A program made the translations under genes and the position numbers. Below, piece after piece: positions 20,625-30,725 of a stretch of 64,000 nt of DNA (the first letter of the stretch is position 1; the number at the start of each line of letters is the position of its first letter). This stretch comes from Hermatobates lingyangjiaoensis (Eukaryota; Arthropoda; Insecta; Hemiptera; Hermatobatidae): assembly GCA_026182355.1 (NCBI GenBank), contig JAPFBL010000576.1, forward strand, positions 1 to 64,000. The letters run 5' to 3'. The notes below the pieces were generated by a model. The model was given only the letters and a program-made list of their open reading frames with translations, had not been told where the DNA came from and made no database searches.

Positions 20625-20925
20625 AGTTCAGAATTGAAGATAGGTAGCACAGAAAGTAAAAGAAACACTCTTACAGACTCAAATTTTCGGGTAATCCGTC
20701 TTCAGGAAGGAAAGAGAAATGGAGACCAAGCACATTGTAGACGCAATGTGCCGCAAGGCGGTAACCCTGCCTTCCTGCGGGACTCTTCGATCTTCTCACC
20801 TCCTGATGACGACGATGGTCAAAATATCGATGTGAGTTATGTCTGTGTCTTTATGTGTGTTTCCTTCGTTTTGAATTTATTTTATTTAAAAAGTCCGCTG
20901 GACCGTTTCTTTTAATTGTATATAT
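20625..20925 (+). mobile_element. Chimeric family C (left) / family D (right) element
   Basis: The left half is an inverted family C end: CACTCTTACAGACTCAAATT, TTCGGGTAATCCGTCTTCAG. The middle is the GAGACCAAGCACATTGTAGA segment. The right half is a family D end: CCTTCCTGCGGGACTCTTCG, CTGATGA at 20803-20809, CGAC-GATG-GTCA hairpin, AAAATATCGATGTGAGTT, then AAAAAGTCCGCTGGACCG and (TA)n. The two families therefore meet in one unit. The D hairpin has a G-to-A change at its last paired base. Confidence 0.75.
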
Positions 20926-20947
20926 ATATATATATATATATATACGA

Positions 20948-21027
<80 letters not shown>
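20919..21027. repeat. (TA)n(GT)n compound microsatellite
   Basis: TA repeats to 20944, then about 80 bases of GT. The 61-codon poly-Cys-Val frame is the repeat. Confidence 0.97.
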
Positions 21028-21029
<2 letters not shown>

Positions 21030-22002
21030 TGTGTTTGTGAGAGTGTGTTAACAGTAATTTCTCACGGTACGTCTTGCTTTTTGACGACGACCATCAACAA
21101 GGTTAAAATATTAAATCCAATCATAAGATATATTTTCTTTCCACCTGTAATTTGTTTTGTTTTTAATTTTTATATATAGTTCATATTTTCTGTTTAGTAG
21201 AAGTAATAGTTTATATAATACAACTACTGGAATATAATATGTAGTTATCATGACTTATTTGTAAAGCTTGTATTCTTTTGACTTCTAAAATTGGCTCTTC
21301 AAATTATCTTTATTTAGAGATGTAATTTAGTTTGAACATAGAGGGTAAAGATTAAAACTGCTGTATTGAGTATGATTGTTCAAGACAATGCCAATAAAAG
21401 TTGATACATTGATAATTAAAAAAAATCTTGTTTCGTAAAAATACTAATCATGATATTGATTATCAAACTAGAAAGTTGTTGTACACTTTCACTTGCTTCA
21501 AAGATTTAAAGCTCTGGAATAGAAAGGCATGGTTTTATTCATAAATTTTAGACATAATTTTAGAGACAAAACTGCTAAATAAATTGAAAAATTATTTGTA
21601 TTGTAATTAAAGTCGTTTTAATTAATTATTTTGATCACTTATGGTAATAAGAATAAGTTTAGCTACATTAAAGTAAAGTTGAGACCACTCAAGGTATTCT
21701 ATTTAATACAAAAGGTATTTTTAATTAAAATAAAACGTGATAAGATTTTCCAAATGAAATATTTTTAATCAGGTTTTTGTTTGAACTTGTTGGTCACTTC
21801 TGTCTTTTACTAATTTTCATATTACTTTCAACACAAAAGTTCTAATTTCTTGAATACAGAAGAGAGCTACTCTCTCTTTCACTCTTCTTATTTTCTTTCT
21901 TTTGACTTCGTCTACTCTACATCTGTCACTCAGTTTCTCTCTTTCTTCAACTGACTGTCTCTCTCTTTCCTCTGTCTCTCCTCTTCTCTATTCTTTCATA
22001 TA
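21028..22002. other. No gene seen; CT-rich at the end
   Basis: AT-rich sequence with a family-D-like scrap near 21080 (TTGACGACGACCATCAAC). It becomes CT-rich from about 21860 (CTCTCTTTC words) up to the tandem repeat. Confidence 0.55.
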
Positions 22003-22139
22003 ATGTCTTATTCTATCTGTGTTTCATTCACCGGCGTTCCCAAACCATTCGGCTACCACACCATGTCTTATTCTATCTGTGTTTCATTCACCGGCGTTCC
22101 CAAACCATTCGGCTACCACACAATGTCTTATTCTATCTC
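22003..22139. repeat. 60-bp tandem duplication with tRNA-like segment
   Basis: Two identical 60-base units (start ATGTCTTATTCTATCTG) and the first 18 bases of a third. Each contains CACCGGCGTTCCCAAACC, which in reverse gives TGGTAGCCGAATGG, an A-box-like word. The same segment occurs once at 27.63 kb. The 60-bp period is 20 codons, which explains the repetitive open frame. I do not call a gene. Confidence 0.85.
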
Positions 22140-22739
22140 TACTTTTGCTCTGTTTATCCCTCTAATGCTTACTTTGAACCTGCTTTATTTTTTCTACTGA
22201 TTATCTCTACTTTTCGTAAAATATCCCATTTCAGTTATTTATTAAATTTATCTCTTTTTCTCTCTTAGTTACTTCTTAGCTTGAACTTACTTTCACCCTC
22301 TTCTCCTTTTCTATTCGATTTTCGTAAAATTCTTCTAAATCCCTTGATTTCCTTTTCAATATTTAATAAAACAAAAATTTGTTAAAAGTTATGCTGATTT
22401 GCTATAGGGCATAAGATACAGCAGTTTCAATCTTTACCTTCTACATGCAATCGAAATTACATCTCTAAATAGAGAACATTTGAAGAACTAATTCTATAAC
22501 TCAAATAAAAAAAACTTTACAAAAAAGTAATGATAACTATTATATTCCAGTAGTTGTTTTCACTAACTTTGTAAATAGGTCCGATATTTTGACGATCTGA
22601 ACACACGTTGTCAGGAGTGAAAGTAGTATTAGGATAAAACATCATTAAACTGAAAGGTTTTTTAGAAATCACACTGGTGCAGATTGATCGGAAATTTTCC
22701 GTAGTTTCTATATTTTGTACTCTTACTTATCTTACTTTT
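22140..22739. other. No gene seen
   Basis: T/C-rich then AT-rich sequence, no supported feature. Confidence 0.6.
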
Positions 22740-23218
22740 TAACTATCTAAATTTTTTCCAGGGTAGACTGATAAGTATTGTGTCCAATATTTGCCCATCT
22801 CCCAGTTCATTATTTGCATCTTTCTTTCTCTCTGACTATAAATCTATCATATATTTCTCACTATGTATGTATCTCTATTTTTCTGTTTTTTACTGGGTAT
22901 GTACACTGGTGATTAGTGTACCCAGTGTATGATTACCTACCCACTGTATGATCGCCTACCCAGTTCAGTATCATATTCATCACATTTTATCTATATTTAT
23001 GATTCTCACCAGGCATGTAGACTTATAATTAGTATGCCCAATGATTACTCATAGCTTGTTCTTTCTTTTTCTCTCTCATGAGTATATTTCTATCCTTCTA
23101 TCTCCTGGTGGGTATGAAGACATGTAATTAGTGTACCCAGTGTATAAATCACCTACCTAGTTCTCTCCCTTATCGTTCACTTTTTATCAATCTATGGTTG
23201 TTTACTTTCCTATTCTTT

Positions 23219-23221
<3 letters not shown>

Positions 23222-23295
<74 letters not shown>

Positions 23296-23300
23296 ATCAG
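23222..23300. repeat. (CT)n microsatellite with GT tail
   Basis: About 60 bases of CT repeats, then GTGTGTGTG. Confidence 0.95.
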
Positions 23301-23409
23301 TGTGCATGTCTATGTATTACGGGGCAAGATAACTGGGTAGGCAATCATACCTACCAATTGTGGGTTTACACACCCTGCAGGAAACGGAAACATAAGAGAT
23401 GTATAGATA

Positions 23410-23446
23410 TTGAGAGAGAGAACAGAAAGAAAGAAAAAGAAAGGAG

Positions 23447-23488
<42 letters not shown>
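23410..23488. repeat. (GA)n microsatellite
   Basis: Interrupted GA repeats, the purine-strand counterpart of the CT tract 130 bases upstream. The two can pair as an inverted repeat. Confidence 0.95.
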
Positions 23489-23754
23489 CTGACTATCTCT
23501 CTATTTCTATCTTCTTGTTTCCTGCTTGGAATATATACTGATAATTAGTGTGTCTAGTTCATGATTACCTTTTAATCCAGAAAAATAGTTAAAAGAAAAA
23601 CAAGTATTTTAATAATAAAAATAGTAGTATAGAGTAATCAATGAATCAGTAAAGGGAAAAGAATTGATTTATTGTTATTTTATTTAAATAGGGTTCTTTC
23701 AGTGATATATATGGCATTGTTTCCATGCGGACTCACTTGCTTGAGTAGCTATAG

Positions 23755-24000
23755 GTCTTAGTTAAGTCAAATCGGAAATCACAGTGCATTTAGGTTTGTC
23801 GTGTGGAGGGGGGGGGGGGGCGAGAAGCAATTTAACACAACTGACTGCGGAGGCGGCTGGGCCACTGATCAGCCGCAAGTCCGTTAATTCCCTTTGACAG
23901 TGACATGAAGGGCTAATCACCAAGGGCACGCCATGCGGGCAGCTGTCTCCTACACCCTTCTTCAGCCTTTCAACCTTAATTGATCCCTTTACTTCCTGCA
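23755..24000. other. GC-richer island, candidate conserved element or exon
   Basis: The most balanced sequence of the window: GGAGGCGGCTGGGCCACTGA, GTCCGTTAATTCCCTTTGAC, GACATGAAGGGCTAATCACC, with a 13-G run at 23808-23820. A 79-codon minus frame (23762-24001) spans it, but the peptide has no recognisable domain and includes a poly-Pro run from the G tract. Polymerase slippage at the G run could also have altered the frame. Exon or enhancer cannot be separated from sequence alone. Confidence 0.3.
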
Positions 24001-24205
24001 AAACCTTCTCTTATTTTCTTTTTTTTTTTTTTTTGCTTCATTGACAAAGGTGTGAAAATGATTTTTTTTTTTTTGTTAAACCTAGTATGAAAAAGGTGTG
24101 TTGAATATGGATTGTGAAGAAGTGAGTAAAACATGGTTATTAACTAACATGGGCAGCGGTGTCATTTAAACCTTTATCAAAACACCTTTCTTGATACATG
24201 AGTTA
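24001..24205. repeat. Poly-T runs
   Basis: T runs at about 24018-24034 and 24062-24074 in otherwise ordinary sequence. They could be oligo-dT tails of retroposed copies, but no body is recognisable. Confidence 0.5.
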
Positions 24206-24712
24206 TTTGTGGGGAGGGAAGGAGAAAAGAGAGGGAGAGAGAGAGAGAGAGAGAAGGGGACGAAGGGAGAGGAGAGAGAGAGAAAAGGAGGAGTGAGGTA
24301 GGGAGAGAGAGGGAGAGAGATAGGGAGAGGGGAAGGATGGGAGGGAGGGAGAGGGGAAGGATGGGAGGGAGGGAGAGAGTGAGAGAGAGAAGGAGGAGTG
24401 AGGTAGGGAGGGAGAAAGGGAGAGGGAGAGGGAGAAAGGAAGGATGGGAGGGAGGGAGAGAGTGTGAGAGAGAGAAGGAGGAGTGAGGTAGGGAGAGAGA
24501 AAGGAAAAGAGAGATAGGGAGAAAGGAAGGATGGGAATGAGAGAGTGGTAAGAGGGAGAGAAGTTGGCCGGAGGGAGAGAGAGAAGGAGTGAGGAAGGCA
24601 AGGAGGGAGAGGGAGAGAGAGAGAGAAGGAGGAGTGAGGTACGAAGAGAGAAAGGGAGTGATAGGGAGAGGAATAGCGAGAGAGTGAATGAGAGAGTGAG
24701 AGAGAGAGAGAA
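24206..24712. repeat. Half-kilobase purine-rich tract
   Basis: About 500 bases almost wholly A and G on the plus strand, with rare T or C. A higher-order unit is visible: AGGAGGAGTGAGGTAGGGAG or variants recur near 24285, 24390, 24475 and 24627, separated by GGGAGGGAGGGAGAG and GGAAGGATGGGAG blocks. The long minus frames over it (210, 192 and 180 codons of Ser/Leu/Pro) are artefacts of the CT-rich strand. Confidence 0.9.
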
Positions 24713-24810
24713 TATATACTTTGAAAACAGAAAAGAAACGAACAAAACCAGACATTACGACTCACTTTCAATTTTTCGACCCTTTCAACTGTTATCACTA
24801 GAAAATTTGA
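24713..24810 (-). mobile_element. Degraded family D end
   Basis: GAAAACAGAAAAGAAACGAAC, ACGACTCACTTTCAATTTTT and CGACCCTTTCAACTGTTATC follow the order of an inverted D end (outer adenine-rich end, GACTCAC, then ATTTCGAC...). The motif is heavily mutated. Confidence 0.45.
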
Positions 24811-25289
24811 GTAGAAAAAGTGAGAAGACGAACATCAAGTGAACAGACTCTCAGAATATGTGTAGGTTGACCAAAACAAAAACGTAAAAAGTACTAAAAA
24901 TAGCTGAAGAAGAACACGAAATTGATAAAACATAATAATGGAATAAAAATAAATGAACCTTGATAACAAATAAATTTAATATCATAGATAATTAATAAAC
25001 TAATGAGTATATGCCTGACAAATACGATAACATATCAACTGCTTAATAGAATAAGCAGATTATGTAATCGGATATCAATTCTCTAGGTTCAAACCTTAAA
25101 ATTAAGGTTTTTAAAATCTTATTTTTACTCAGAAGTACAAATTTTTGAACTGGAAAATGACATTTACTGTATTTAAACGAAATAACAATCTTGACTGGTC
25201 GAAACCTTCGACTAGACTGTCTAGTGTGAACTATAAAAAAAATAAGAGTTCACATGTTCACATGATGTATGAACAAAAATCCAGAGTGA
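24811..25289. other. No gene seen
   Basis: AT-rich, no supported feature apart from a small TTCACATGTTCACATGATG repeat at about 25249-25267. Confidence 0.6.
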
Positions 25290-25372
25290 GAGTGGTTATG
25301 GAACCCTAAACTACCCGTCTAGAGGCTAGGATGCAATCCACTGAGCTACCACTCCTCCTACATTCTAAGTTT
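25290..25372 (-). mobile_element. tRNA-related sequence (pseudo-tRNA or SINE head)
   Basis: In reverse: GGAGTGGTAGCTCAGTGGAT contains a perfect A box (TAGCTCAGTGG). About 40 bases on, AGGGTTCCATAACC stands where the B box GGTTCGANTCC should be, with mismatches. The acceptor ends (GGAGGAG / CACTCT) pair poorly, so I do not call a functional tRNA. Confidence 0.5.
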
Positions 25373-26651
25373 ACTAATTTTGAAAACTATTTACATCTAG
25401 AATTTAGACTGAACAGAAACTACTTACTTTGCTCATCTTGAAGAAACAATCCTCATTGGCAAATTCAAGTTAGTAAAACTTCTCTAAGATTAAAAATTGA
25501 TCTGCATACAAAATACAGCCGAAAATGAAGGCTCCCTCATGAAGGTTTAGAACTAGTGATTTGGCAAAGGAACGTGACAGCAATTTTACCTCCGTTATTG
25601 ATCAGAAAAATATGATTAGCCTTTCCTTTCCATACAACTTTTAGGAATTTCTTAATAAAATAAAATGCTTTTGGCATATTGTATAGAATTAAAACACAAT
25701 ATAATGAAATCAGCATTTTATTTCAAAAATCCAACAGAAATTGTCATATTTGGAAGCATTTTCATGAATTTCATCTTGTTAAGCATATTAATGTTTATAA
25801 TTTTAAATTTACATTTAAATAGATTAAGAATTATTTTATAATAATCTCATATGGATAAGTATAATATTCCCTTTTTGTTCAATAAGCTGAACAAAAATCC
25901 TTTAAAATTGTCTTAATGTAATCAGGTAAACACATGATTGGTTTTTATCACTGATATAAAATATTGAAACAGGAAAGGATACATACTTTCCTTTTTTTTT
26001 GCATTTATTATTTATTATATATTAATTCTATTCCTGTATTATTTGTCTTTACATTCCCTAAATATTTTTTAGATTTTTTTTTTCTTTTAATTGTTCAACC
26101 CAAAACGTGTAAAACCAATTCACTAGTAAAAACCATACATAAAGCAGAAGGTTGTAACGTTTGTTTGTTTCTATTGTTATTAATTTTACATCTTCAACGC
26201 AAGTAAGGCATCTTCTTACAAAAAAAGAAAGTATCTTGGGTCATTTTGGCGCTTTATATATAATTTTTTTGGAGTTTCTGGTAGAACTAAAGATTGGTAG
26301 ATGCTACATGATTATTTCAAATCACGACTTTATAGATGATCAGCAGACGTGCCCATTTTTGACGGGTATTTGACAAAATTTCAGAGATATTACGTGCTAT
26401 TCCAAAATATTAGACATTATATAATAGTATAAAAAACCATTATTATTAGAATGCATAACTGTCATTAGATCTGGGTTTGTTTTACATTTTGCAGCTTTAG
26501 ACACTGAGCTCCAATTTTATTTTATTCTAGGCATACTTCTTATTTAGTACGGGGGTAGGTAGGACTCACATTTTAAAAACAAGGAAATTATGATAAACAC
26601 AATCAACATTAAAATCAACTAACAATACCTATTTGCTACAGTGTCAGGAAA
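25373..26651. other. No gene seen; AT-rich
   Basis: Plus frames at 25964-26206 and 26161-26373 are Phe/Leu/Ile-rich, as expected of T-rich DNA, and carry no motif. Confidence 0.6.
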
Positions 26652-27157
26652 CTAAAAATATCTGTATATCTATACAAGTTTTGTTTCTACATAGCTTCGA
26701 ACTGACTCATTTTAAATTATCTTTACGTTTTATACATTACAGAAAAAATTAATGTATTTTAAAAATATACAGGTATTTTAGGTGCGTGATACTGTAGGAA
26801 GTAGGTATTGTTGGTTGATATACCTGTGTAGCTAGTCAAAAACAGTTTCAAAGTTCATAACTTCTCGTTTTGAATTTTCAATCCATTCAAATTTTAGCTT
26901 TTAAGTTAGACTCTCACAAAATCTACTGACAAATCACTTGGTATAAGTCATACCCAGCTGAAATAAATTTTCAGTTTGGTATGACTTACGGTGGCTGAGT
27001 TTACTTGTGACAAAATTTTTGAACAAACAAACAAAACAGACAGAAATTTCCTAAGGGTGGATTCGGGTTCTCTAATCTATAAAACGTAAAGATAACTTGA
27101 AATGAATCAGTTCTTTGCAGTGTACAGACTTTATTTAATTTATATAGATATTTTTAG
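26652..27157. mobile_element. 500-bp foldback element with about 86-bp inverted ends
   Basis: Left arm 26652-26743 (ACTAAAAATATCTGTATATC...TTATCTTTACGTTTTATA) and right arm 27071-27157 are imperfect reverse complements; TTATCTTTACGTTTTAT is shared exactly. The interior holds a second hairpin at about 26951-26993 (TAAGTCATACC / GGTATGACTTA). No coding sequence, so it looks like a MITE or foldback transposon. I see no clear target duplication. Confidence 0.65.
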
Positions 27158-27224
27158 TATATATAATAAGCGGAACTAAATTTAAAGAGATTTCTTTGGA
27201 GAGATTGAATAAGAGAATATGCAC

Positions 27225-27480
27225 TGGATACCTGAGGACAAATTTGATATTGAGATTTAGCGCGTGCTAGGAGAATAAAGCTGCAGGGAAAAGCAAAGGT
27301 GGAACTCCTAAATCTTAAATCCATTTCCTGGATTAGGTTGGGATGATTTGTTGAAATTGGCTTCGTTTTGGAGAGGGAAGAGGACTCTGTGTGACACAGG
27401 ATTCCTTTCGGGCCTGCTGCTCTCCCATTACACCACTAGGTCCTAATCCGCCGGGGGGGGAGGGCGGCTCTCTAAACCCT
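27225..27480 (-). other. GC-richer tRNA-like segment, unassigned
   Basis: The minus strand around 27445-27385 reads GACCTAGTGGTGTAATGGGA, which has an A-box-like TGGTGTAATGG, followed by AGCAGGCCCGAAAGGAATCC. No good B box follows. It could be a tRNA-derived SINE head or unrelated unique DNA. Confidence 0.3.
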
Positions 27481-27624
27481 TTCCTCTATCTCTTCCTCCT
27501 ATCCCGCACCTAACGTCTTCTACGATTCACTCTTCCAATCTTCTGACTTTTCCTTTTTGGTATAATTCCAAACTATTACTACTTCTATAATCTTGTTTTT
27601 TTTTTTTAATTATTATATAATACA

Positions 27625-27800
27625 ACCTGTTTTGATTCACCGGCGTTCCCAAGCCTTCCGGCTACCACACCGTAAAACTAAACCAGGCCGACGCTTGATA
27701 CATGCTGCCCTTTCGTCACCCCATGCTTACCCACAAAGCATGGGGCGTCCGAGGTGGACCTCGAGGAGGCGGGCAGCACGATGCTACATCACGCAACAGA
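27625..27800. repeat. Segment shared with the 22 kb tandem repeat plus hairpin
   Basis: TTCACCGGCGTTCCCAAGCC and CGGCTACCACACC match the 22.0 kb repeat unit with few changes. It is followed by an imperfect hairpin (GTCACCCCATGC...GCATGGGGCGTC, about 27716-27751) and GAGGTGGACCTCG. The 87-codon frame across it begins in a poly-T run and shows no domain. Confidence 0.5.
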
Positions 27801-29381
27801 CATGTAAAACCACGCAACAGTGCCAAAAGTCGATATTCAACCGTATTATAGCTTAAGGGATTAAACCATGACACTTGAAAGGCAGGTGGGTGGTTAATTG
27901 ATTAAGATTACAATTCCTAGGGGTACTGGGATATTCCCCCTACTTGTATATAATACAACTACCCTTAGAAGGATAACAAGTAATAGTGATACATACATAA
28001 AAAATAAAAGAGTGGAGTACCCACCATTGGTGCTCTCCATATACATTGTTCTGATCGCTTGACATTAGTTTTGACAGCATGGCTGAGTAGATTTCGGGGC
28101 TAACATCTTTTGAGCCTTCTAATAGGATTGGCAGGAATCTTATCAGAACATAATTGCTAAATTAAAGGGTTTTGGTTGGTGGGTAAAAATTCATAAAATT
28201 TCTGGTATCATGCTCGAATTTTTATGTTTATAAAATATATTTTCGAATCATTATGAATGGTACGAGTATTAGAAACATAAAAGGGTGGTTTTAAAATTTT
28301 GCGAAGGATTATAGATTGGTCGTACGACTTTTTCCCCGTGACCAACAATACATAAAAATCTCTCACAACTTAAAAGTTATTCTACTTAAACACAAAAAAT
28401 AAGTTTATGTAAAACCATTTTAATGTATAAATAAACATGAAATAAACACGGAACAATAAGAAGATACAGAATTTGTTTTGATCAGATTTTGCTTTATAAA
28501 AAAAAATATTGTAAAGAATTTTAAAATACTTGTTATAAATATAATTTAAACTATGGGCATTAATTTATTTGTGTATAAGATTTTGTATTTTATGAAAAAC
28601 AAAAAAATATTTCTTCACAAATATATAATGTATATACGATTTTGTTGGTAAAATATATATCTGGAAAGAAACAAGGAAGACGATGGGTTGGTGGCAAACA
28701 TTTATGAAGTGAATTTGCTTGGATGTAAGAAGGCGCTCACACAAGAACTCCTATAAGACGTTAAGGAAAACATATTTTTTGGGGGTAAGGGACGTTATGG
28801 GGAGAAAAGCGATAAACAAGGGGTTAGAGGAGGTTGGGTCTGAACTCCTAAATCGAGAATAAAGCAAAAATATTTAACCAACCCTCTACCAAAGTATCTA
28901 CTTGACATGAAAACGTTCAATACTACCTCTGAAAAGTTTTTTCCTTAAGCCACACTGTAAAAAAAAAAAAACTCCGAAAAGTTGGATGATTTACAATTTG
29001 AATGATAAACAAGGACAGCTTTTGCAGTGATGATTATTGAACCATTAAGTTTACTGTGCTAACATAAATGATGTCCAACCTTTCAGATTTATACTTTTTA
29101 AAACTTCATCAACCAGCATGACTAATTTCAAGTTCACTCAGACAGAAAATATGTGAAATATGTTTTCTAATTCAAAGTAGTTTTCTGATATTAGCTTCGT
29201 TCTTCGATGAATTTCATTTAATATAATACATTATAATAAAGAGAAATTATAAATTAATAATGAAAGTATTGAAGATGCATTTAGATTTTTCTTCGTACCA
29301 TAATTCTATAATATATTCATATAAATTAAAAACACTTATATTACATTATAACATATTATAATGTATAATATATAATGTAAG
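27801..29381. other. No gene seen; AT-rich
   Basis: Long stretch of AT-rich sequence. An AT palindrome (ATAACATATTATAATG-type) occurs at about 29340-29375. No supported gene. Confidence 0.6.
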
Positions 29382-29452
29382 GACTCCCGATGAATGTTCT
29401 ACACTGAATGAATATACTTCACTGAAGTGTATTTAGAGTAGAGATTTCTTAT
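29382..29452 (-). mobile_element. SINE fragment
   Basis: GGACTCCCGATGAATG and AGTGTATTTAGAGTAGAGAT match the middle of the tail-type-2 SINE. Both ends are missing. Confidence 0.55.
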
Positions 29453-29654
29453 TTCAATCATTAATTTAAATAAAATTAATGTATAATGTCTCTGAGAATT
29501 AAATATGTTTTTGAGCAAATTTTAATTATTGTTAAGTAGCTTGATGGCTGAATATCAAGGGAAGAGTGACACAGGAAACATTTTACATTTCGGAGGTCGA
29601 ATATAAAATATTTTAAGGGTTTCATAACGACCTTATTATGCTAAATGTGACAGA

Positions 29655-29882
29655 GTATAGGTTGGGTTAGGTCGCAGTTGTAGTCCCACGAGAGAACAGA
29701 CATAAGATGGAGATTTACCCTTTGTGATACTACATAATGAACATTCTACATTGGCAGTTCTAAAACATACTTCTCTGAAGTGTATTTAGAGTAGACATTT
29801 TTAATGAGTACCTGACACCGTACTGGATAGAGATAAACAGATCATCGCCCTCTGCAAGGGACACAGTGATCAGATTCGTACG
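29655..29882 (-). mobile_element. tRNA-derived SINE, tail type 2, head missing
   Basis: The tail (GTTAGGTCGCAGTTGTAGTC, TTTGTGATACTACATAATGA) and body (AGAGTAGACATTTTTAATGA, GTACCTGACACCG) match the window's main SINE. The homology stops at about 29882, before the GTGAATAAATC block and tRNA head. Confidence 0.75.
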
Positions 29883-29984
29883 TAATATTAACATAATAAA
29901 TTACAGAACCTGTACTTCAAACGATTTAGAATCGTATCTAAATGAATAAACAAATAAAAATTATAATATTGTAAAAATATATTG

Positions 29985-30190
29985 ACCCTATCCTTGTACC
30001 CCATATACTAGTAATGAGCCCTTCTTCGACCGTCGCATGGCATGTAAATTCCACAGGTAATGGTTCTTGTCTTTATATGAGAGCTTTAAAGTCAACAACC
30101 TTAAAAAAAAAGCTCTAAAAGAATATGGACAGATCAAGCTTGACAGAATATCTTTGAAAGACTCTGATGGGACCAGCATTGAACTTCTAG
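29985..30190 (+). pseudogene. Unidentified coding-like fragment (broken frame)
   Basis: I do not recognise this sequence. One plus frame reads VNSTGNGSCLYMRALKSTT and then reaches TAA within LKKKL. After a run of nine A at 30103-30111 another frame continues KALKEYGQIKLDRISLKDSD and ends ...IELLA-stop at about 30195. The two frames would join if the A run had one more base. Charged, non-repetitive composition is unusual in this window. It may be the end of a transposon or host-gene ORF, or chance. The 63-codon minus frame over it is less protein-like. Confidence 0.3.
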
Positions 30191-30222
30191 CTTAAACTGA
30201 AGTACTATTAAGAATTGTAAGT

Positions 30223-30605
30223 ATATATATATAATATATATATATATATTATATATATAATTATATATAAAGATTTCACATAAACACGTGAAATAACAAT
30301 CAATGATCAAACCACAAAAAGAAAATGGGAAAGGTAGCGGATAGTTTTTTAATCTTTCTTACTGTACTCCTTTCTTTCCCCAAACATCCCTTTCTGGACA
30401 TTAGTCCTTTCCTGCGCTTTGACCCTTTTAAAATACCACTCTTCCCTCCCACTCTTCTCAACCCCTCATCAGATGTTCTCTGCATCTAGTGTTTCAGTTG
30501 GGTTTTTGACTCTGACGAAGACCGCTTGTTACGGTTGAAAGATCTTAGTCTTGTTTTCCCATTTTCTTATTTGTGGTTTGATCATTGATATATATATATA
30601 TATAT
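30223..30605 (+). mobile_element. Family B Penelope-like 3' end, (TA)n at both sides
   Basis: (TA)n at 30223-30262, an inverted short left end (AGATTTCACATAAACACGTG...TTTTCTTTTTGTGG in reverse), then the UTR body shared with 18.9 kb (TCTTTCTTACTGTACTCC, CCTGCGCTTTGACCC, CAGATGTTCTCTGCATCTAG), then the motif: CTGACGA 30512-30518, A, GACCG, CTTGTTA, CGGTT, GAAA 30537-30540, the right end TTATTTGTGGTTTGATCATT, and (TA)n. It is the best-preserved family B unit with body. No protein is encoded. Confidence 0.85.
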
Positions 30606-30725
30606 GAAATGAAACTGCCCATAAGGCCTTCAAAGTGAAGAAATAAAGTGCCAGAAGGAGAATTGAACTAGGGAACTACCATTCTAAAGGTAATCACGCA
30701 AACCATTAGACTACTTGGTCACATA
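30606..30725 (-). mobile_element. Second tRNA-derived SINE family
   Basis: In reverse from 30722: GACCAAGTAGTCTAATGG contains a perfect A box (TAGTCTAATGG). CTAGTTCAATTCTCC, about 40 bases on, is a near-perfect B box. The short body (GCACTTTATTTCTTCAC, TTTGAAGGCC) ends in GGGCAGTTTCATTTCATATA and (TA)n. The (TA)n it ends in is the one that closes the family B element. The ATATATGAAATGAAA junction recurs at 32.41 kb. Confidence 0.65.

Larger units (their letters stand above)
22740..23580. repeat. Degenerate tandem array (about 100-170 bp units)
   Basis: Blocks of the form CTGGGTATG-TACACTGGTGATTAG-TGTACCCAGT-ATGATTACCTACCCA recur near 22760, 22890, 23000, 23095 and 23515, each preceded by a CTATCTC/TTTCTATC-rich stretch. 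An inverted-looking piece (ACTGGGTAGGCAATCATACC) lies at 23332. The CT- and GA-microsatellites at 23222-23300 and 23410-23488 sit inside the array, as expansions of the CT-rich part of the unit. Confidence 0.65.

Noticed and set aside
24166..24798. 210-, 192- and 180-codon minus-strand open frames
   Set aside because: They translate the CT-rich strand of the purine tract into Ser/Leu/Pro in three frames at once, the mark of low-complexity sequence.
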